This document shows positions 1 through 9,023 of a stretch of DNA of 64,000 nt, in pieces. Source of the stretch: DASXTC01 sp036505635 (GTDB lineage Bacteria > Acidobacteriota > Polarisedimenticolia > JACPZX01 > DASXTC01); contig DASXTC010000037.1 in the NCBI GenBank assembly GCA_036505635.1, positions 1-64,000 of the forward strand. The letters are read 5' to 3'. Position 1 is the first letter of the stretch. Every line of letters starts with the position of its first letter. A program made the translations under genes and the position numbers. The notes beneath the pieces were generated by a model that did not search any database, was not told where the DNA came from, and was given only the letters and a program-made list of their open reading frames with translations.

Positions 1-579
1 ATCCGGCCGATGGACATCGTGCTGCCGGACCAGTTCTTCGACCGCACGAGCCGGCGCGTCTCCACCTTCTTCAGCGACGGGATCGTGGCGCACGTGGCCT
101 TCGCGGATCCGATCTGCCCGGAGCTGAGCGGGCACCTGGCATCGGTGGCGCGGGGAGCGGGCGCGCGCGTCCATGAGGGGGGGACCTACCTGTGCATGGA
201 GGGGCCCCAGTTCTCCACGCGCGCCGAATCCCACGTGTACCGCTCGTGGGGAATCTCGGTCATCGGAATGACCAACCTGCAGGAGGCCAAGCTCGCGCGT
301 GAAGCCGAGATCTGCTACGCGACCATGGCGCTGGTGACCGACTACGACTGCTGGCACGTCTCCGAGGAGGCGGTGACCATCGAGGCGGTGCTCGAGTTCC
401 TCAAGAGGAACGCCCAGACCGCGCGCCGCGTGATCGCGGGGACTGTCGCCGCGATGCCGTACGCCAGAGGATGCTCGTGCGGCACGGCCATGCGCAACGC
501 CATCATCACCGACCCCGCCGCCATCACGCCGGAAGCCAGAAAGAGGCTCGATCTCTTAGTCGGCAAGTACCTGGCGTGA
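1..579 (+). CDS. mtaP: 5'-methylthioadenosine phosphorylase, 5'-truncated by the window edge
   Basis: Phosphorolysis of methylthioadenosine (or a related 6-oxopurine nucleoside) in purine and methionine salvage. The frame is open from base 1 (I-R-P-M-D...), so the ATG at 10 is internal and roughly 90-100 N-terminal residues lie outside the window. Visible family features are the VLPDQFFDRT segment, the substrate-site stretch CMEGPQFSTRAES, the GMTNLQEAKLAREAEICY block and the VTDYDCWH segment. The PfkB-type kinase that follows after 7 bases is a common companion. Family assignment is secure; the exact nucleoside preference is not settled by sequence alone. Confidence 0.93.
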   Translation: MRPMDIVLPDQFFDRTSRRVSTFFSDGIVAHVAFADPICPELSGHLASVARGAGARVHEGGTYLCMEGPQFSTRAESHVYRSWGISVIGMTNLQEAKLAREAEICYATMALVTDYDCWHVSEEAVTIEAVLEFLKRNAQTARRVIAGTVAAMPYARGCSCGTAMRNAIITDPAAITPEARKRLDLLVGKYLA

Positions 580-586
580 GGATCCG

Positions 587-1504
587 ATGTCCATTCTCGT
601 CGTAGGCTCGGTCGCGTTCGACAGCATCGAGACCCCCTTCGGCTCGCGCCACGAGGTCGTGGGCGGCGCGGCCACCTACTTCGCGCTGGCGGCCTCCTAT
701 TTCACCGGGGTCCAGATCGTGGCCGCCGTCGGCGACGACTTCGGGCCGGACCAGATGGCGATTCTCAACCGCAGACAGATCGACCTGCGGGGCCTCGAGC
801 GAGCCACCGGGCGGACCTTCCGCTGGGCGGGGCGCTACTCCTTCGATCTCAACGCACGCGAGACGCTCGACACGCAGCTCGGAGTCTTCGAGAGCTTCCG
901 GCCCCGCATACCTGAGCCCTGCAAGCGGCCCGACTTCCTGTTTCTGGGCAACATCGATCCCGAGCTTCAGCTCGGCGTGCTGCGGCAGGTGGAGCGGCCC
1001 AGGCTGGTGGGATGCGACACGATGAATTACTGGATCGAGGGGAAGCCGGAGGCCTTGCGGCGCACCCTGGCCGAGGTCGACGTGCTGGTGATCAACGATG
1101 GCGAGGCGCGCGAGCTGGCGCACGAGCCGAACCTTGTGAAGGCGTCCGCTGCGATCCGCGCGATGGGGCCGGCGACGCTCATCGTCAAGCGCGGGGAGTT
1201 CGGGGCGGCGGCCTTCGGCGCGGGGCCCCCCTTCGCGGTCCCGGCCCTCCTGCTCGACTCGGTGCTCGATCCCACGGGCGCGGGCGACTCGTTCGCCGGC
1301 GGCATGATGGGATACCTCGCCTCCGTGGCAGCGCAAGGCAAGGTCACTGATCTCATGATGCGCCGGGCCATCGCGATGGGGAGCGTCATGGCCTCCTTCG
1401 CCGTGCAATCGTTCGGCGTGGAAGGGCTGCTGAACCTCAGCCGCGATCAGATCGACGGGCGTTACGAGGAGTTCCGGCGACTGTCGCACCTGGACGAGGC
1501 CTGA
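587..1504 (+). CDS. PfkB-family sugar/nucleoside kinase
   Basis: A 305-residue cytosolic kinase of the ribokinase/PfkB fold. The N-terminal GGAATYFALAASYF segment is the substrate-lid glycine motif, and DPTGAGDSFAGG at about residues 228-239 is the PfkB signature with Asp234 as the likely catalytic base. It starts 8 bases after the mtaP stop, so the two are probably co-transcribed, suggesting phosphorylation of a sugar or nucleoside released in salvage. The substrate cannot be named from the sequence. Confidence 0.88.
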   Translation: MSILVVGSVAFDSIETPFGSRHEVVGGAATYFALAASYFTGVQIVAAVGDDFGPDQMAILNRRQIDLRGLERATGRTFRWAGRYSFDLNARETLDTQLGVFESFRPRIPEPCKRPDFLFLGNIDPELQLGVLRQVERPRLVGCDTMNYWIEGKPEALRRTLAEVDVLVINDGEARELAHEPNLVKASAAIRAMGPATLIVKRGEFGAAAFGAGPPFAVPALLLDSVLDPTGAGDSFAGGMMGYLASVAAQGKVTDLMMRRAIAMGSVMASFAVQSFGVEGLLNLSRDQIDGRYEEFRRLSHLDEA

Positions 1505-1530
1505 GGGGAGCGGCCGCCACCGGAGGCGTC

Positions 1531-2280
1531 ATGCGCGCTGGCGCGTCATCCCCACGGTCCTTCGCGGGCCTGCTCGCGTCGCTCGCCGCCGCGACCGTCG
1601 CGGCCTCTCTCGCAGGGCTCCTCCTCGGCATCCGCTGGCTGACGCCGATCCTGGACGCGCTGCCGGCCTGGATCTTCATGGCCACCGCGCTGCGGCGGGG
1701 GAGTCGCGCCCGAGCGATCGGTCTGATGCTCTGGTGGGCCTTCTGGCTCGCTACGACGGCGGTCGTTTTCACGATCCTCGCGCCGGGGCAGGCCGAACGC
1801 GGCATCTTCAACGGCGCCGCCTACCGCGATGAGATGCTCGCCTGGATCTCATCAGGGGCGGGGCGCGAGTCCACGCCGACGCTCTTCATCCCCCAGCATC
1901 TGACGCACGCGGCGACTTTCTGCATCGTGACTCTCGCGACAGGCGGGGCGCTCTCGCTCGTCATGGGGGCGGTCATGATGAACTACATGAGCTTCTACGT
2001 GGGAGCCCTGATCGGCCAGTGCGCCGGCTCACCAGCCCATTCCACGGCGATGCTGCTCGCCTGGAACCCGTGGTCGATGATGCGCGTGGTCTCCTTCGTC
2101 ATCCTCGGAGTGGTCCTCGCCGAGCCGCTGCTGTCGTCACGCCTCGGTGGCGAGTGGCCCGATCCCCTCGGGCGGCGTCGATGGATCGTCATCGCGATCG
2201 CGGGGCTCGTGCTCGATCTGCTTCTCAAGGGGGCCCTCGCGCCTCTCTGGCCGTCTCTGCTTCGGGGATGTCTCCATTGA
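1531..2280 (+). CDS. Hypothetical multi-pass membrane protein
   Basis: 249 residues with about five or six hydrophobic stretches (near residues 12-35, 40-52, 65-85, 130-155, 190-205 and 215-235). I do not recognise a conserved catalytic motif; a Yip1-like or general membrane protein is possible but unproven. The gene follows the PfkB kinase by 26 bases and is probably the last gene of that operon, because a strong promoter for the next operon overlaps its 3' end. Confidence 0.7.
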   Translation: MRAGASSPRSFAGLLASLAAATVAASLAGLLLGIRWLTPILDALPAWIFMATALRRGSRARAIGLMLWWAFWLATTAVVFTILAPGQAERGIFNGAAYRDEMLAWISSGAGRESTPTLFIPQHLTHAATFCIVTLATGGALSLVMGAVMMNYMSFYVGALIGQCAGSPAHSTAMLLAWNPWSMMRVVSFVILGVVLAEPLLSSRLGGEWPDPLGRRRWIVIAIAGLVLDLLLKGALAPLWPSLLRGCLH

Positions 2281-2305
2281 CTTGAAGCAGGGCCCCCCCT
2301 AGAAT
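2277..2305 (+). promoter_or_regulatory. Sigma70-type promoter for the ribH-nusB operon
   Basis: TTGACT (2277-2282) and TAGAAT (2300-2305) are separated by exactly 17 bases. The -35 box overlaps the end of the preceding gene. Transcription would start near 2312, about 75 bases before ribH. Confidence 0.6.
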
Positions 2306-2386
2306 GGACAGACTGCCTCCGCACGCGGAAACCCCAATGAGTGAATAACTTGCCGGGAGAGCTTCCCGGAGGCCGCCGGGGAAAGG

Positions 2387-2860
2387 ATGCCCGAGACGAT
2401 CGAGGGGGGCCATCAGGCCAGGGGACTGCGCTTCGCGGTGGTGGCGAGCCGGTACAACGAAACCGCGTGCGACCGGCTGCTGGAGGGAGCGCTGGAATGC
2501 CTGAGGCGGCACGGGGCCCAGGAGGCCGACGTGACCGTCGTGCGAGTGCCCGGTTCGTGGGAGATCCCGGTGGTGGCCCGCAGGCTCGCGCTGTCGAGGT
2601 CGCACGACGCCCTCATCGCGCTGGGAGTCCTCCTCCGCGGGGAGACGTCGCACTTCGACCTCGTGGCCAGGCAGGTGGCCGAGGAGCTCGCGGCCCTGGC
2701 GGCGACGACCGGCGTGCCGGTGGCCTTCGGAGTGCTGGCCGCCGAGAACGTCGAGCAGGTGTTCGCCCGCGCCGGGGAAGGCGAGCGCAACCGCGGCTGG
2801 GAGGCCGCGATGGCCGCCATCGAGACCGCGAACGTCATGAAACGTCTGGAGACCGTGTGA
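2387..2860 (+). CDS. ribH: 6,7-dimethyl-8-ribityllumazine synthase
   Basis: Penultimate enzyme of riboflavin synthesis: condenses 3,4-dihydroxy-2-butanone 4-phosphate with the ribityl-aminopyrimidine. 157 residues, the usual length. Family features are FAVVASRYNE near the N terminus, the PGSWEIPV segment, the ALGVLLRGET(S)HFD stretch that carries the phosphate-site region, and FGVLAAENVEQVFARAG near the C terminus. ATG start after GGAAAGG. The stop overlaps the GTG of nusB, the common ribH-nusB arrangement. Confidence 0.95.
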   Translation: MPETIEGGHQARGLRFAVVASRYNETACDRLLEGALECLRRHGAQEADVTVVRVPGSWEIPVVARRLALSRSHDALIALGVLLRGETSHFDLVARQVAEELAALAATTGVPVAFGVLAAENVEQVFARAGEGERNRGWEAAMAAIETANVMKRLETV

Positions 2861-3348
2861 GCAGGGGAGTCGGCGAACGGCGCAGGGCACGCGAGTACGC
2901 GCTGCAGCTGCTGTTTCAGCTCGACCTGGCCCCCCAGGGGACCGACGAAGCGGTTTCCGAGTTCTGGAACGGCAAGCGCGTCGCCGACGCGGTGCGTCTG
3001 TTCGCCGAGCACATCGTCTCCGGCACGATGGCCCGTCGCGATGCCATCGACGCGATGCTGGCCTCCTGCGCTCACCACTGGCGCATCAGCCGCATGGCGG
3101 CGGTGGACCGGAACATCCTGAGGCTCGCGGTCTACGAGTTCCTGTGCGAGCCGGACACCCCCAGGATCGTGGTGATCGACGAGGCGATCGAGATCGCCAA
3201 GAAGTTCGGCAACGACGAGTCGGGACCCTTCATCAACGGCATCCTCGACGCGCTGCGTCTCAAGCTCGAGAGCGGCGAGATGGAGGTGCCGCCTGAGATT
3301 GCCGAGCCGTCGCCCGCCGCGCTGTTGCCCGTCCGAAAAACGCTGTGA
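2857..3348 (+). CDS. nusB: Transcription antitermination factor NusB
   Basis: RNA-binding all-helical protein that with S10 binds boxA in rRNA leaders. The GTG start overlaps the ribH stop (GTGA), giving 163 residues. Diagnostic segments are RRRAREYALQLLFQLD at the N terminus, NILRLAVYEFL in the middle and VIDEAIEIAKKFG followed by FINGILD near the C terminus. A roughly 20-residue proline-rich tail follows the conserved domain. Confidence 0.95.
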   Translation: MSRGVGERRRAREYALQLLFQLDLAPQGTDEAVSEFWNGKRVADAVRLFAEHIVSGTMARRDAIDAMLASCAHHWRISRMAAVDRNILRLAVYEFLCEPDTPRIVVIDEAIEIAKKFGNDESGPFINGILDALRLKLESGEMEVPPEIAEPSPAALLPVRKTL

Positions 3349-3414
3349 TAAGATGCCGCCCCGGCTCTCCCGGGCGCGGTAAACCTCCCACGACGATCGC
3401 AGGAATCCAACTCA

Positions 3415-5913
3415 GTGGCCGACTACACTCCAAGCTCCATCGAGCCCAGGTGGCAGAGGATCTGGAGCGAACGACGCTGCTTCGAGGTCCCCGACCTCCC
3501 CGAGCGGCCGCGCTTCTACTGCCTCGAGATGCTGCCGTACCCCTCGGGGCGCATCCACATGGGGCACGTGCGCAACTACGCCATCGGCGACGTGATGGCG
3601 CGATTCAAGGTCATGCGCGGTTTCGACGTGATGCATCCGATGGGCTGGGACTCCTTCGGGCTGCCAGCCGAGAACGCGGCCATCCAGCGCGGGATGCACC
3701 CCAAGGAGTGGACCGAGTCCAACATCACCGACATGCGGGGCCAGCTCGTGCGGATGGGGTTCGCCTACGGGTGGAGCCGCGAGCTGGCCACACACAGGCC
3801 CGAGTACTACCGCTGGAACCAGTGGTTCTTCATCCAGATGTTCCGGCGGGGGCTCGCCTACAGGAGCCTGCGCCGGGTCAACTGGTGCCCTGAGTGCGCC
3901 ACGGTGCTCGCCAACGAGCAGGTCGAAGCGGGCGTCTGCTGGCGTTGCGGGACAGTCGTGACCCAGAAGGAGCTGGAGCAGTGGTTCCTGCGCATTACCC
4001 GTTACGCGCAGGAGCTGCTCGACGACCTGGAGACGATGACCGGCTGGCCCGAGCGCGTCGTGACGATGCAGCGCAACTGGATCGGCCGCAGCGAGGGCGC
4101 CTTCGTGGATTTTCCCGTTGAGGGGGGCGCCCCTCTCCGCGTCTTCACCACGCGCATCGACACCATCTTCGGCGCCACCTTCCTCGCCCTCTCCCCGGAC
4201 CATCCCGTGGCAAGGGACGTGATGGCCGGCTCGTCTCAGGCCACCGACGTCGAACGCTTCCTGCAGGAGCACCGGAACGCCCCGGTGGGGGAGAAGCTGT
4301 CGGCCGAGAGGGAGAAGGCGGGCGTATTCAGCGGCCGCTACGCCGTCAATCCCTTCACCGGCAGCAGGATCCCGATCTGGATCGCCAACTTCGTCCTGAT
4401 GGAGTACGGCACCGGCGCCATCATGGGGGTGCCGGCCCACGATGACCGGGATTTCGAGTTCGCGACCCTCTACCGTCTTCCGATCGCGCGCGTGATCGCG
4501 ACGGGGGACGGCACCGATCCGCCCCTGCCGTTCACCACCGACGAAGGGCGCACCATCGAGTCGGGCCGATTCTCCGGACTGCCGCGCGGTCGCGCCAGGC
4601 AGGCGATGATCGGCTGGGCGGAGGCGCACGACTTCGGACAGGGCTCGGTCCAGTTCCGGCTGAAGGACTGGGGGATCTCGCGGCAGAGGTACTGGGGGAC
4701 TCCGATCCCCATGATTCACTGCCCCGCCTGCGGCGTGGTCCCGGTGGCCGAGTCGGATCTCCCCGTGCTGCTACCGGAGGACGTCCTGCTGACCGGCAAG
4801 GGGGGAAGCCCCTTGCAAACGAGCCCGACCTTCGCGAAGGTGTCCTGCCCGACGTGCGGGGTCGCGGCTCGCCGCGAGACCGACACCATGGACACCTTCA
4901 TGGACTCCTCGTGGTACTTCTACCGCTACCTCGATCCGGCCAACACGACGGCGCCCTACCGCCCCGAGCTGGCCCGCGCCTGGTTTCCCATCGATTTGTA
5001 CATCGGCGGGATAACGCACGCGATCCTCCACCTGATGTACGCGCGCTTCTTCAGCATGGTCATGCGCGACCTGGGTCTGGGGGCGCCCGGAGAGCCGGTC
5101 GCCAGACTGGTCTGCCAGGGGATGGTCCTCAAGGGGGGCGCCGCCATGTCGAAGTCGAAAGGAAACGTCGTTGCCCCGGACGACATGATTGAAAAGTACG
5201 GCGCCGACGTCACGCGCCTGTTCGTGCTCTTCGCCGCGCCCCCCGAGAAGGACCTCGAGTGGAGCGAGTCGGGGATTGACGGCCTCCACCGCTTCGCCAG
5301 GCGGGTCTGGCGGATCGTGGACGCGCACGCCGCGGCGGTGGCCGGCTCCCCGATGTGCGCGCGTCCGTCGGGAGCCGCCGCCCTCGAGCTCCGGCGCAAG
5401 GCGCACCAGACGCTCACCCGGGTCACCGACGACATCGATCGCAGGCTCCATCTCAACACCGCCATCGCGGCGGTCATGGAGCTGGTCAACGCGCTCTACG
5501 CCTTCGCGCCGGCCGAGGAGGGGGCCGAGGCCATGTCCGGCCGCCCCGACGAGGACCGCGCCGTGCTCGGGGAGTCGCTCGAGATCCTGGCCGTCTGCCT
5601 CGCGCCCTTCGCACCCCACCTGGCCTCGGAAGCCTGGGAGCTCCTGGGCCGGAAGGACCTGCTGGCGACCCACAAGTGGCCCGAGGCCGATCCGGCGATG
5701 CTGGCCACGGCGACCGTCACCGTGGTGGTCCAGGTCAACGGCAAGGTCCGAGGGCGCGTGGAGGTTCCTCAGGGCGCCGACGAAGGGAGCGTGCTCGACG
5801 CGGTGCGCTCGGACGCCCGGCTCCGGGGGACCGTCTTCCCCGACGGCGGCGGCAGGATCGCCAGGACGGTCTATGTTCCCGACAAGCTGCTCAACGTCGT
5901 GATCGCGGCATGA
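3415..5913 (+). CDS. leuS: Leucyl-tRNA synthetase
   Basis: Class Ia synthetase, 832 residues, full length. The HIGH motif appears as HMGH at residues 48-51 and the KMSKS loop as MSKSKG near residue 578. Two Cys4 zinc-ribbon knuckles are visible (CPEC...CWRC and CPAC...CPTC). The CP1 editing domain contains TTRIDTIFGATF and GVPAHDDRDFEFA. GTG is taken as start because it places the conserved YTPSSIEPRWQRIW segment at the N terminus. It overlaps lptE by the ATGA arrangement. Confidence 0.97.
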   Translation: MADYTPSSIEPRWQRIWSERRCFEVPDLPERPRFYCLEMLPYPSGRIHMGHVRNYAIGDVMARFKVMRGFDVMHPMGWDSFGLPAENAAIQRGMHPKEWTESNITDMRGQLVRMGFAYGWSRELATHRPEYYRWNQWFFIQMFRRGLAYRSLRRVNWCPECATVLANEQVEAGVCWRCGTVVTQKELEQWFLRITRYAQELLDDLETMTGWPERVVTMQRNWIGRSEGAFVDFPVEGGAPLRVFTTRIDTIFGATFLALSPDHPVARDVMAGSSQATDVERFLQEHRNAPVGEKLSAEREKAGVFSGRYAVNPFTGSRIPIWIANFVLMEYGTGAIMGVPAHDDRDFEFATLYRLPIARVIATGDGTDPPLPFTTDEGRTIESGRFSGLPRGRARQAMIGWAEAHDFGQGSVQFRLKDWGISRQRYWGTPIPMIHCPACGVVPVAESDLPVLLPEDVLLTGKGGSPLQTSPTFAKVSCPTCGVAARRETDTMDTFMDSSWYFYRYLDPANTTAPYRPELARAWFPIDLYIGGITHAILHLMYARFFSMVMRDLGLGAPGEPVARLVCQGMVLKGGAAMSKSKGNVVAPDDMIEKYGADVTRLFVLFAAPPEKDLEWSESGIDGLHRFARRVWRIVDAHAAAVAGSPMCARPSGAAALELRRKAHQTLTRVTDDIDRRLHLNTAIAAVMELVNALYAFAPAEEGAEAMSGRPDEDRAVLGESLEILAVCLAPFAPHLASEAWELLGRKDLLATHKWPEADPAMLATATVTVVVQVNGKVRGRVEVPQGADEGSVLDAVRSDARLRGTVFPDGGGRIARTVYVPDKLLNVVIAA

Positions 5914-6431
5914 ATCACCTGCCGGCCATCGTCCTCGCGCTGGCGGCCGCGTCCGCCGCGCCTGGCTGCGGGTACCGGCTCGCGGGGCGCAATCAGCTCC
6001 TGCCTCCCAGCGTGAAGGTCATCGCCGTGCCTCCCTTCGAGAACCAGACGCGCCGGCCGGAGATCGAGCAGCGGATCACCGAGCAGGTCACCGCAACCTT
6101 CATCCAGAGGGGCGGCTACAGGACGACGGCCTCGGAGGCAGGCGCCGACGCGCTGCTGAAGGGGGAGGTCACCGGCTACGACATCACGCCGGTGAGCGTG
6201 GGGAGCCAGGGCCGCGCCGATCGCTATGAGGTGGTCATCACCGCCTCGGTGGAGCTGGTCAAGCTGCCGGAGCGCAACGTGCTCTTCCGCAGCAGCCACT
6301 TCGTCTTCAAGAAACAGTACAGTGTCGAAGGGGGCAACCTCACCTTCTTCGACCAGGAGATCGTCGCCATCAGCGAGATCGCGAAGGACTTCGCCGAATC
6401 GGTCGTCACCTCCATCCTCGAGGGGTTCTGA
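5910..6431 (+). CDS. lptE: LPS-assembly lipoprotein LptE-like
   Basis: 173-residue candidate partner of LptD in outer-membrane LPS insertion. A hydrophobic leader ends in AAPGC, a weak lipobox with Cys20 as the acylation site. The GYRLAG start of the mature part and the PPFENQTRRPEIEQRITEQVT segment are typical of LptE/DUF4136-like lipoproteins. ATG overlaps the leuS stop, and holA follows within 3 bases; lptE next to leuS and holA is also the E. coli neighbourhood, which supports the call. Confidence 0.85.
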   Translation: MNHLPAIVLALAAASAAPGCGYRLAGRNQLLPPSVKVIAVPPFENQTRRPEIEQRITEQVTATFIQRGGYRTTASEAGADALLKGEVTGYDITPVSVGSQGRADRYEVVITASVELVKLPERNVLFRSSHFVFKKQYSVEGGNLTFFDQEIVAISEIAKDFAESVVTSILEGF

Positions 6432-6433
6432 AG

Positions 6434-7462
6434 ATGGCCGCGACGCGCCGAAAACCTCAATCGGCCTCGCGGGAACCGGCCGCCCTGGTCGAGCTCGTAC
6501 GCCGGGGGGAGCCGCTGCCGATCCTCCTCGCGACCGGGCGTGACTGGTACACGCGGGACGCCTTCCTGAACGAGATCCGCCGGTCGGTCGTGACCGGGGG
6601 GTTCGAGGCGTTCAACGAGACCCTCTCATGGGGAGAGGAGATCTCCGGCGCCGACCTGGTGGATCAGGCGGAGATGATGCCGATGGGAGGGGGCCGCCGC
6701 TTCATCCTGGTGCGCCGCGCCGACAGGATTCGCGAGAGGGACGTCGAACCGCTGGCACGTTACGCCGCTTCCCCGTCACCGGACACGTGCCTCATCCTCG
6801 TCTTTGACCCGGGGAAGAACGCCGCGCTGGCGGCGCTGGGCAAGCTCGCCCCCGCGGTCGATTTCGCGGCCCCCCGAGACTACCAGCTCGCGCGGTGGCT
6901 CGAGGCCCAGGCCCGGCGGCTGGGCCTCAGGCTCGAGCCCGACGCGGCGCGAGCGCTCTCGGAGCTCTCGGGCGAGGACCATATCGGCGCCATGTCATGG
7001 CTTCAGCGGGCCGGCCTGGCCGCCGCGGGGGCGCCCATCACCAGGAAGACGATCGAGGAGCTGGCCGGACAGGGACGCGACACGAACCCGTTCCACCTCG
7101 CCGACGCCATCCTTGGAAGGGAGCCCGCCCGGGCGGTCGGGATCGTCCGCGATCTGCACGATACGGGCACCACCGGCTACGCCATGATCGGAATGCTGGA
7201 GGCCCAGCTTCGCCGATATCTGAAGATGAGGGCCGAGATGGCGGGCGGCGCGACGGCCTCGCGTGTGATCCAGACGGCGTCGCCGACCCTGCCGCCCGAC
7301 GTCAGGAGCCGACTCGCGAGACAGCTCGACTCGTTCGACGAGAGGCGCCTCATCGAGGCCTTCCGCGCGGCGCGGGGAACCGACCGCGCCATCAAGAGCT
7401 TCGGTTCCGGCGCGGAGCTGGGCCACGTGGAGTCGCTCGTCTGGAGGATCTGCGCGCTGTGA
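6434..7462 (+). CDS. holA: DNA polymerase III delta subunit
   Basis: Clamp-loader wrench subunit that opens the beta clamp. 342 residues, normal size. It shows the family pattern: an N-terminal RecA-like domain that lost ATP binding (PILLATGRDWYTRDAFLNEIRR, then RRFILVRRADRI), the middle LARWLEAQARRLGL segment, and a C-terminal helical collar (DILGREPARAV-like and LRRYLKMRAEM). Operon context between lptE and guaA is tight. Confidence 0.9.
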   Translation: MAATRRKPQSASREPAALVELVRRGEPLPILLATGRDWYTRDAFLNEIRRSVVTGGFEAFNETLSWGEEISGADLVDQAEMMPMGGGRRFILVRRADRIRERDVEPLARYAASPSPDTCLILVFDPGKNAALAALGKLAPAVDFAAPRDYQLARWLEAQARRLGLRLEPDAARALSELSGEDHIGAMSWLQRAGLAAAGAPITRKTIEELAGQGRDTNPFHLADAILGREPARAVGIVRDLHDTGTTGYAMIGMLEAQLRRYLKMRAEMAGGATASRVIQTASPTLPPDVRSRLARQLDSFDERRLIEAFRAARGTDRAIKSFGSGAELGHVESLVWRICAL

Positions 7463-9012
7463 GCCGGCATGAGACGGTCCTGATACTCGATTTCGGCGGC
7501 CAGTACACGCAGCTCATCGCGCGCAAGGTGCGCGAGCAGTCGGTCTACTGCGAGATCCTCGCGCCCGACGCCCCGGCCGCCCGGCTGCGCGAGGCAAAAC
7601 CGAAGGGGATCATCCTGTCCGGTGGGCCCGACTCGGTCTACGCCCCCGGCGCGCCGGTGGCCGACGCCGACCTCTTCGGCCTCGGCGTGCCGGTGCTCGG
7701 GATCTGCTACGGGATGCAGCTCATGGTCCACCGGCTCGGCGGAAAGGTCGAGGGTGGGGGCCGACGCGAGTACGGCCATGCGATGGTGGAGATACTCCAC
7801 GAGGGGAATCTCCTGCGCGGCCTCGGGCCGCGCGAGCAGGTCTGGATGAGCCACGGCGACGAGATCGTCGCGCTGCCCGGAGGGTTCGTCGAGTCGTCCC
7901 GGAGCGATGCCGTTCCGTTCGCGTCCGCCGAGGACCCCGCCCGCAGGCTCTACGCGGTGGCCTTCCATCCCGAGGTGGTCCACACTACCCACGGCGTCCC
8001 GATGCTGCGCAATTTTCTCTTCCGGATCTGCGGGTGCCGCGGCGATTGGACGATGGCCTCGTTTCTCGAGGAGGCGTGCGACCGCGTCCGCCAGGAGGTG
8101 GGAACCTCGGGCCGCGTGCTCTGCGGGCTATCGGGCGGCGTGGACTCCTCGGTGGCGGCGCAGGTGATCCACCGCGCCATCGGCGAGAGGCTCACGTGCC
8201 TGTTCGTGGACACGGGGCTGCTGCGCGCCAACGAGGCCGAGGAGGTGCGCGACCGATACGAGCGCAGATACGGCCTCAAGGTCCTGTACCGGAACGCCTC
8301 CTCGCGGTTTTTCGAGGCGCTCAAGGGCGTCACCGATCCGGAGCGCAAGCGCAAGGTCATCGGCGAGGTCTTCGTCCGTGTCTTCGAGGAGGAGGCGCGC
8401 GCGATCGCCGGGGAGGGCAGGATCGGGTTTCTCGGGCAGGGGACCCTGTACCCCGACCTCATCGAGTCCAGGTCGGTGCGTGGACCATCGGCCACCATCA
8501 AGACGCATCACAACGTGGGCGGGCTCCCCGAGACGATGGATCTCAAGGTGATCGAGCCCCTCCGGGATCTGTTCAAGGACGAGGTGCGGCGGCTGGGTCT
8601 GGAGCTGGGTCTCGATGGCGAGCTGGTGGGCCGCCACCCGTTCCCGGGCCCGGGCCTCGCGGTGAGAATCCTGGGGGAGGTGACGCCCGAGCGGGTGGCC
8701 CTTCTGCAGAGGGCCGACGCCGTCTTCATCGACGAGATTCGACGCGAGGGGCTGTACGACAGCATCGCGCAGGCCTTCGCGGTGCTCCTGCCGGTGCGCA
8801 GCGTCGGGGTCATGGGGGACGGCCGTACCTACGAGAACGTCCTGGCGTTGAGGGCGGTCGAGACGAGCGACTTCATGACGGCGGACTGGTGCCGCCTGCC
8901 TCACGAATTCCTCGCTCGCGTCTCGAGCCGGATCGTCAACGAGGTCCGCGGGGTCAACCGGGTCGTCTACGACATCAGCAGCAAGCCCCCCTCCACCATC
9001 GAGTGGGAGTAG
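7459..9012 (+). CDS. guaA: GMP synthase (glutamine-hydrolysing)
   Basis: Converts XMP to GMP using glutamine and ATP. 517 residues. The N-terminal class I amidotransferase has Cys83 in GICYGMQ and the FHPEVVHT histidine/glutamate pair. The ATP-pyrophosphatase domain has the P-loop SGGVDSS at about residues 225-231, and the C-terminal dimerisation domain ends with the family-typical DISSKPPSTIEWE. The GTG start overlaps the holA stop by two bases. Confidence 0.97.
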   Translation: MSRHETVLILDFGGQYTQLIARKVREQSVYCEILAPDAPAARLREAKPKGIILSGGPDSVYAPGAPVADADLFGLGVPVLGICYGMQLMVHRLGGKVEGGGRREYGHAMVEILHEGNLLRGLGPREQVWMSHGDEIVALPGGFVESSRSDAVPFASAEDPARRLYAVAFHPEVVHTTHGVPMLRNFLFRICGCRGDWTMASFLEEACDRVRQEVGTSGRVLCGLSGGVDSSVAAQVIHRAIGERLTCLFVDTGLLRANEAEEVRDRYERRYGLKVLYRNASSRFFEALKGVTDPERKRKVIGEVFVRVFEEEARAIAGEGRIGFLGQGTLYPDLIESRSVRGPSATIKTHHNVGGLPETMDLKVIEPLRDLFKDEVRRLGLELGLDGELVGRHPFPGPGLAVRILGEVTPERVALLQRADAVFIDEIRREGLYDSIAQAFAVLLPVRSVGVMGDGRTYENVLALRAVETSDFMTADWCRLPHEFLARVSSRIVNEVRGVNRVVYDISSKPPSTIEWE

Positions 9013-9023
9013 CCGGGAGAGAG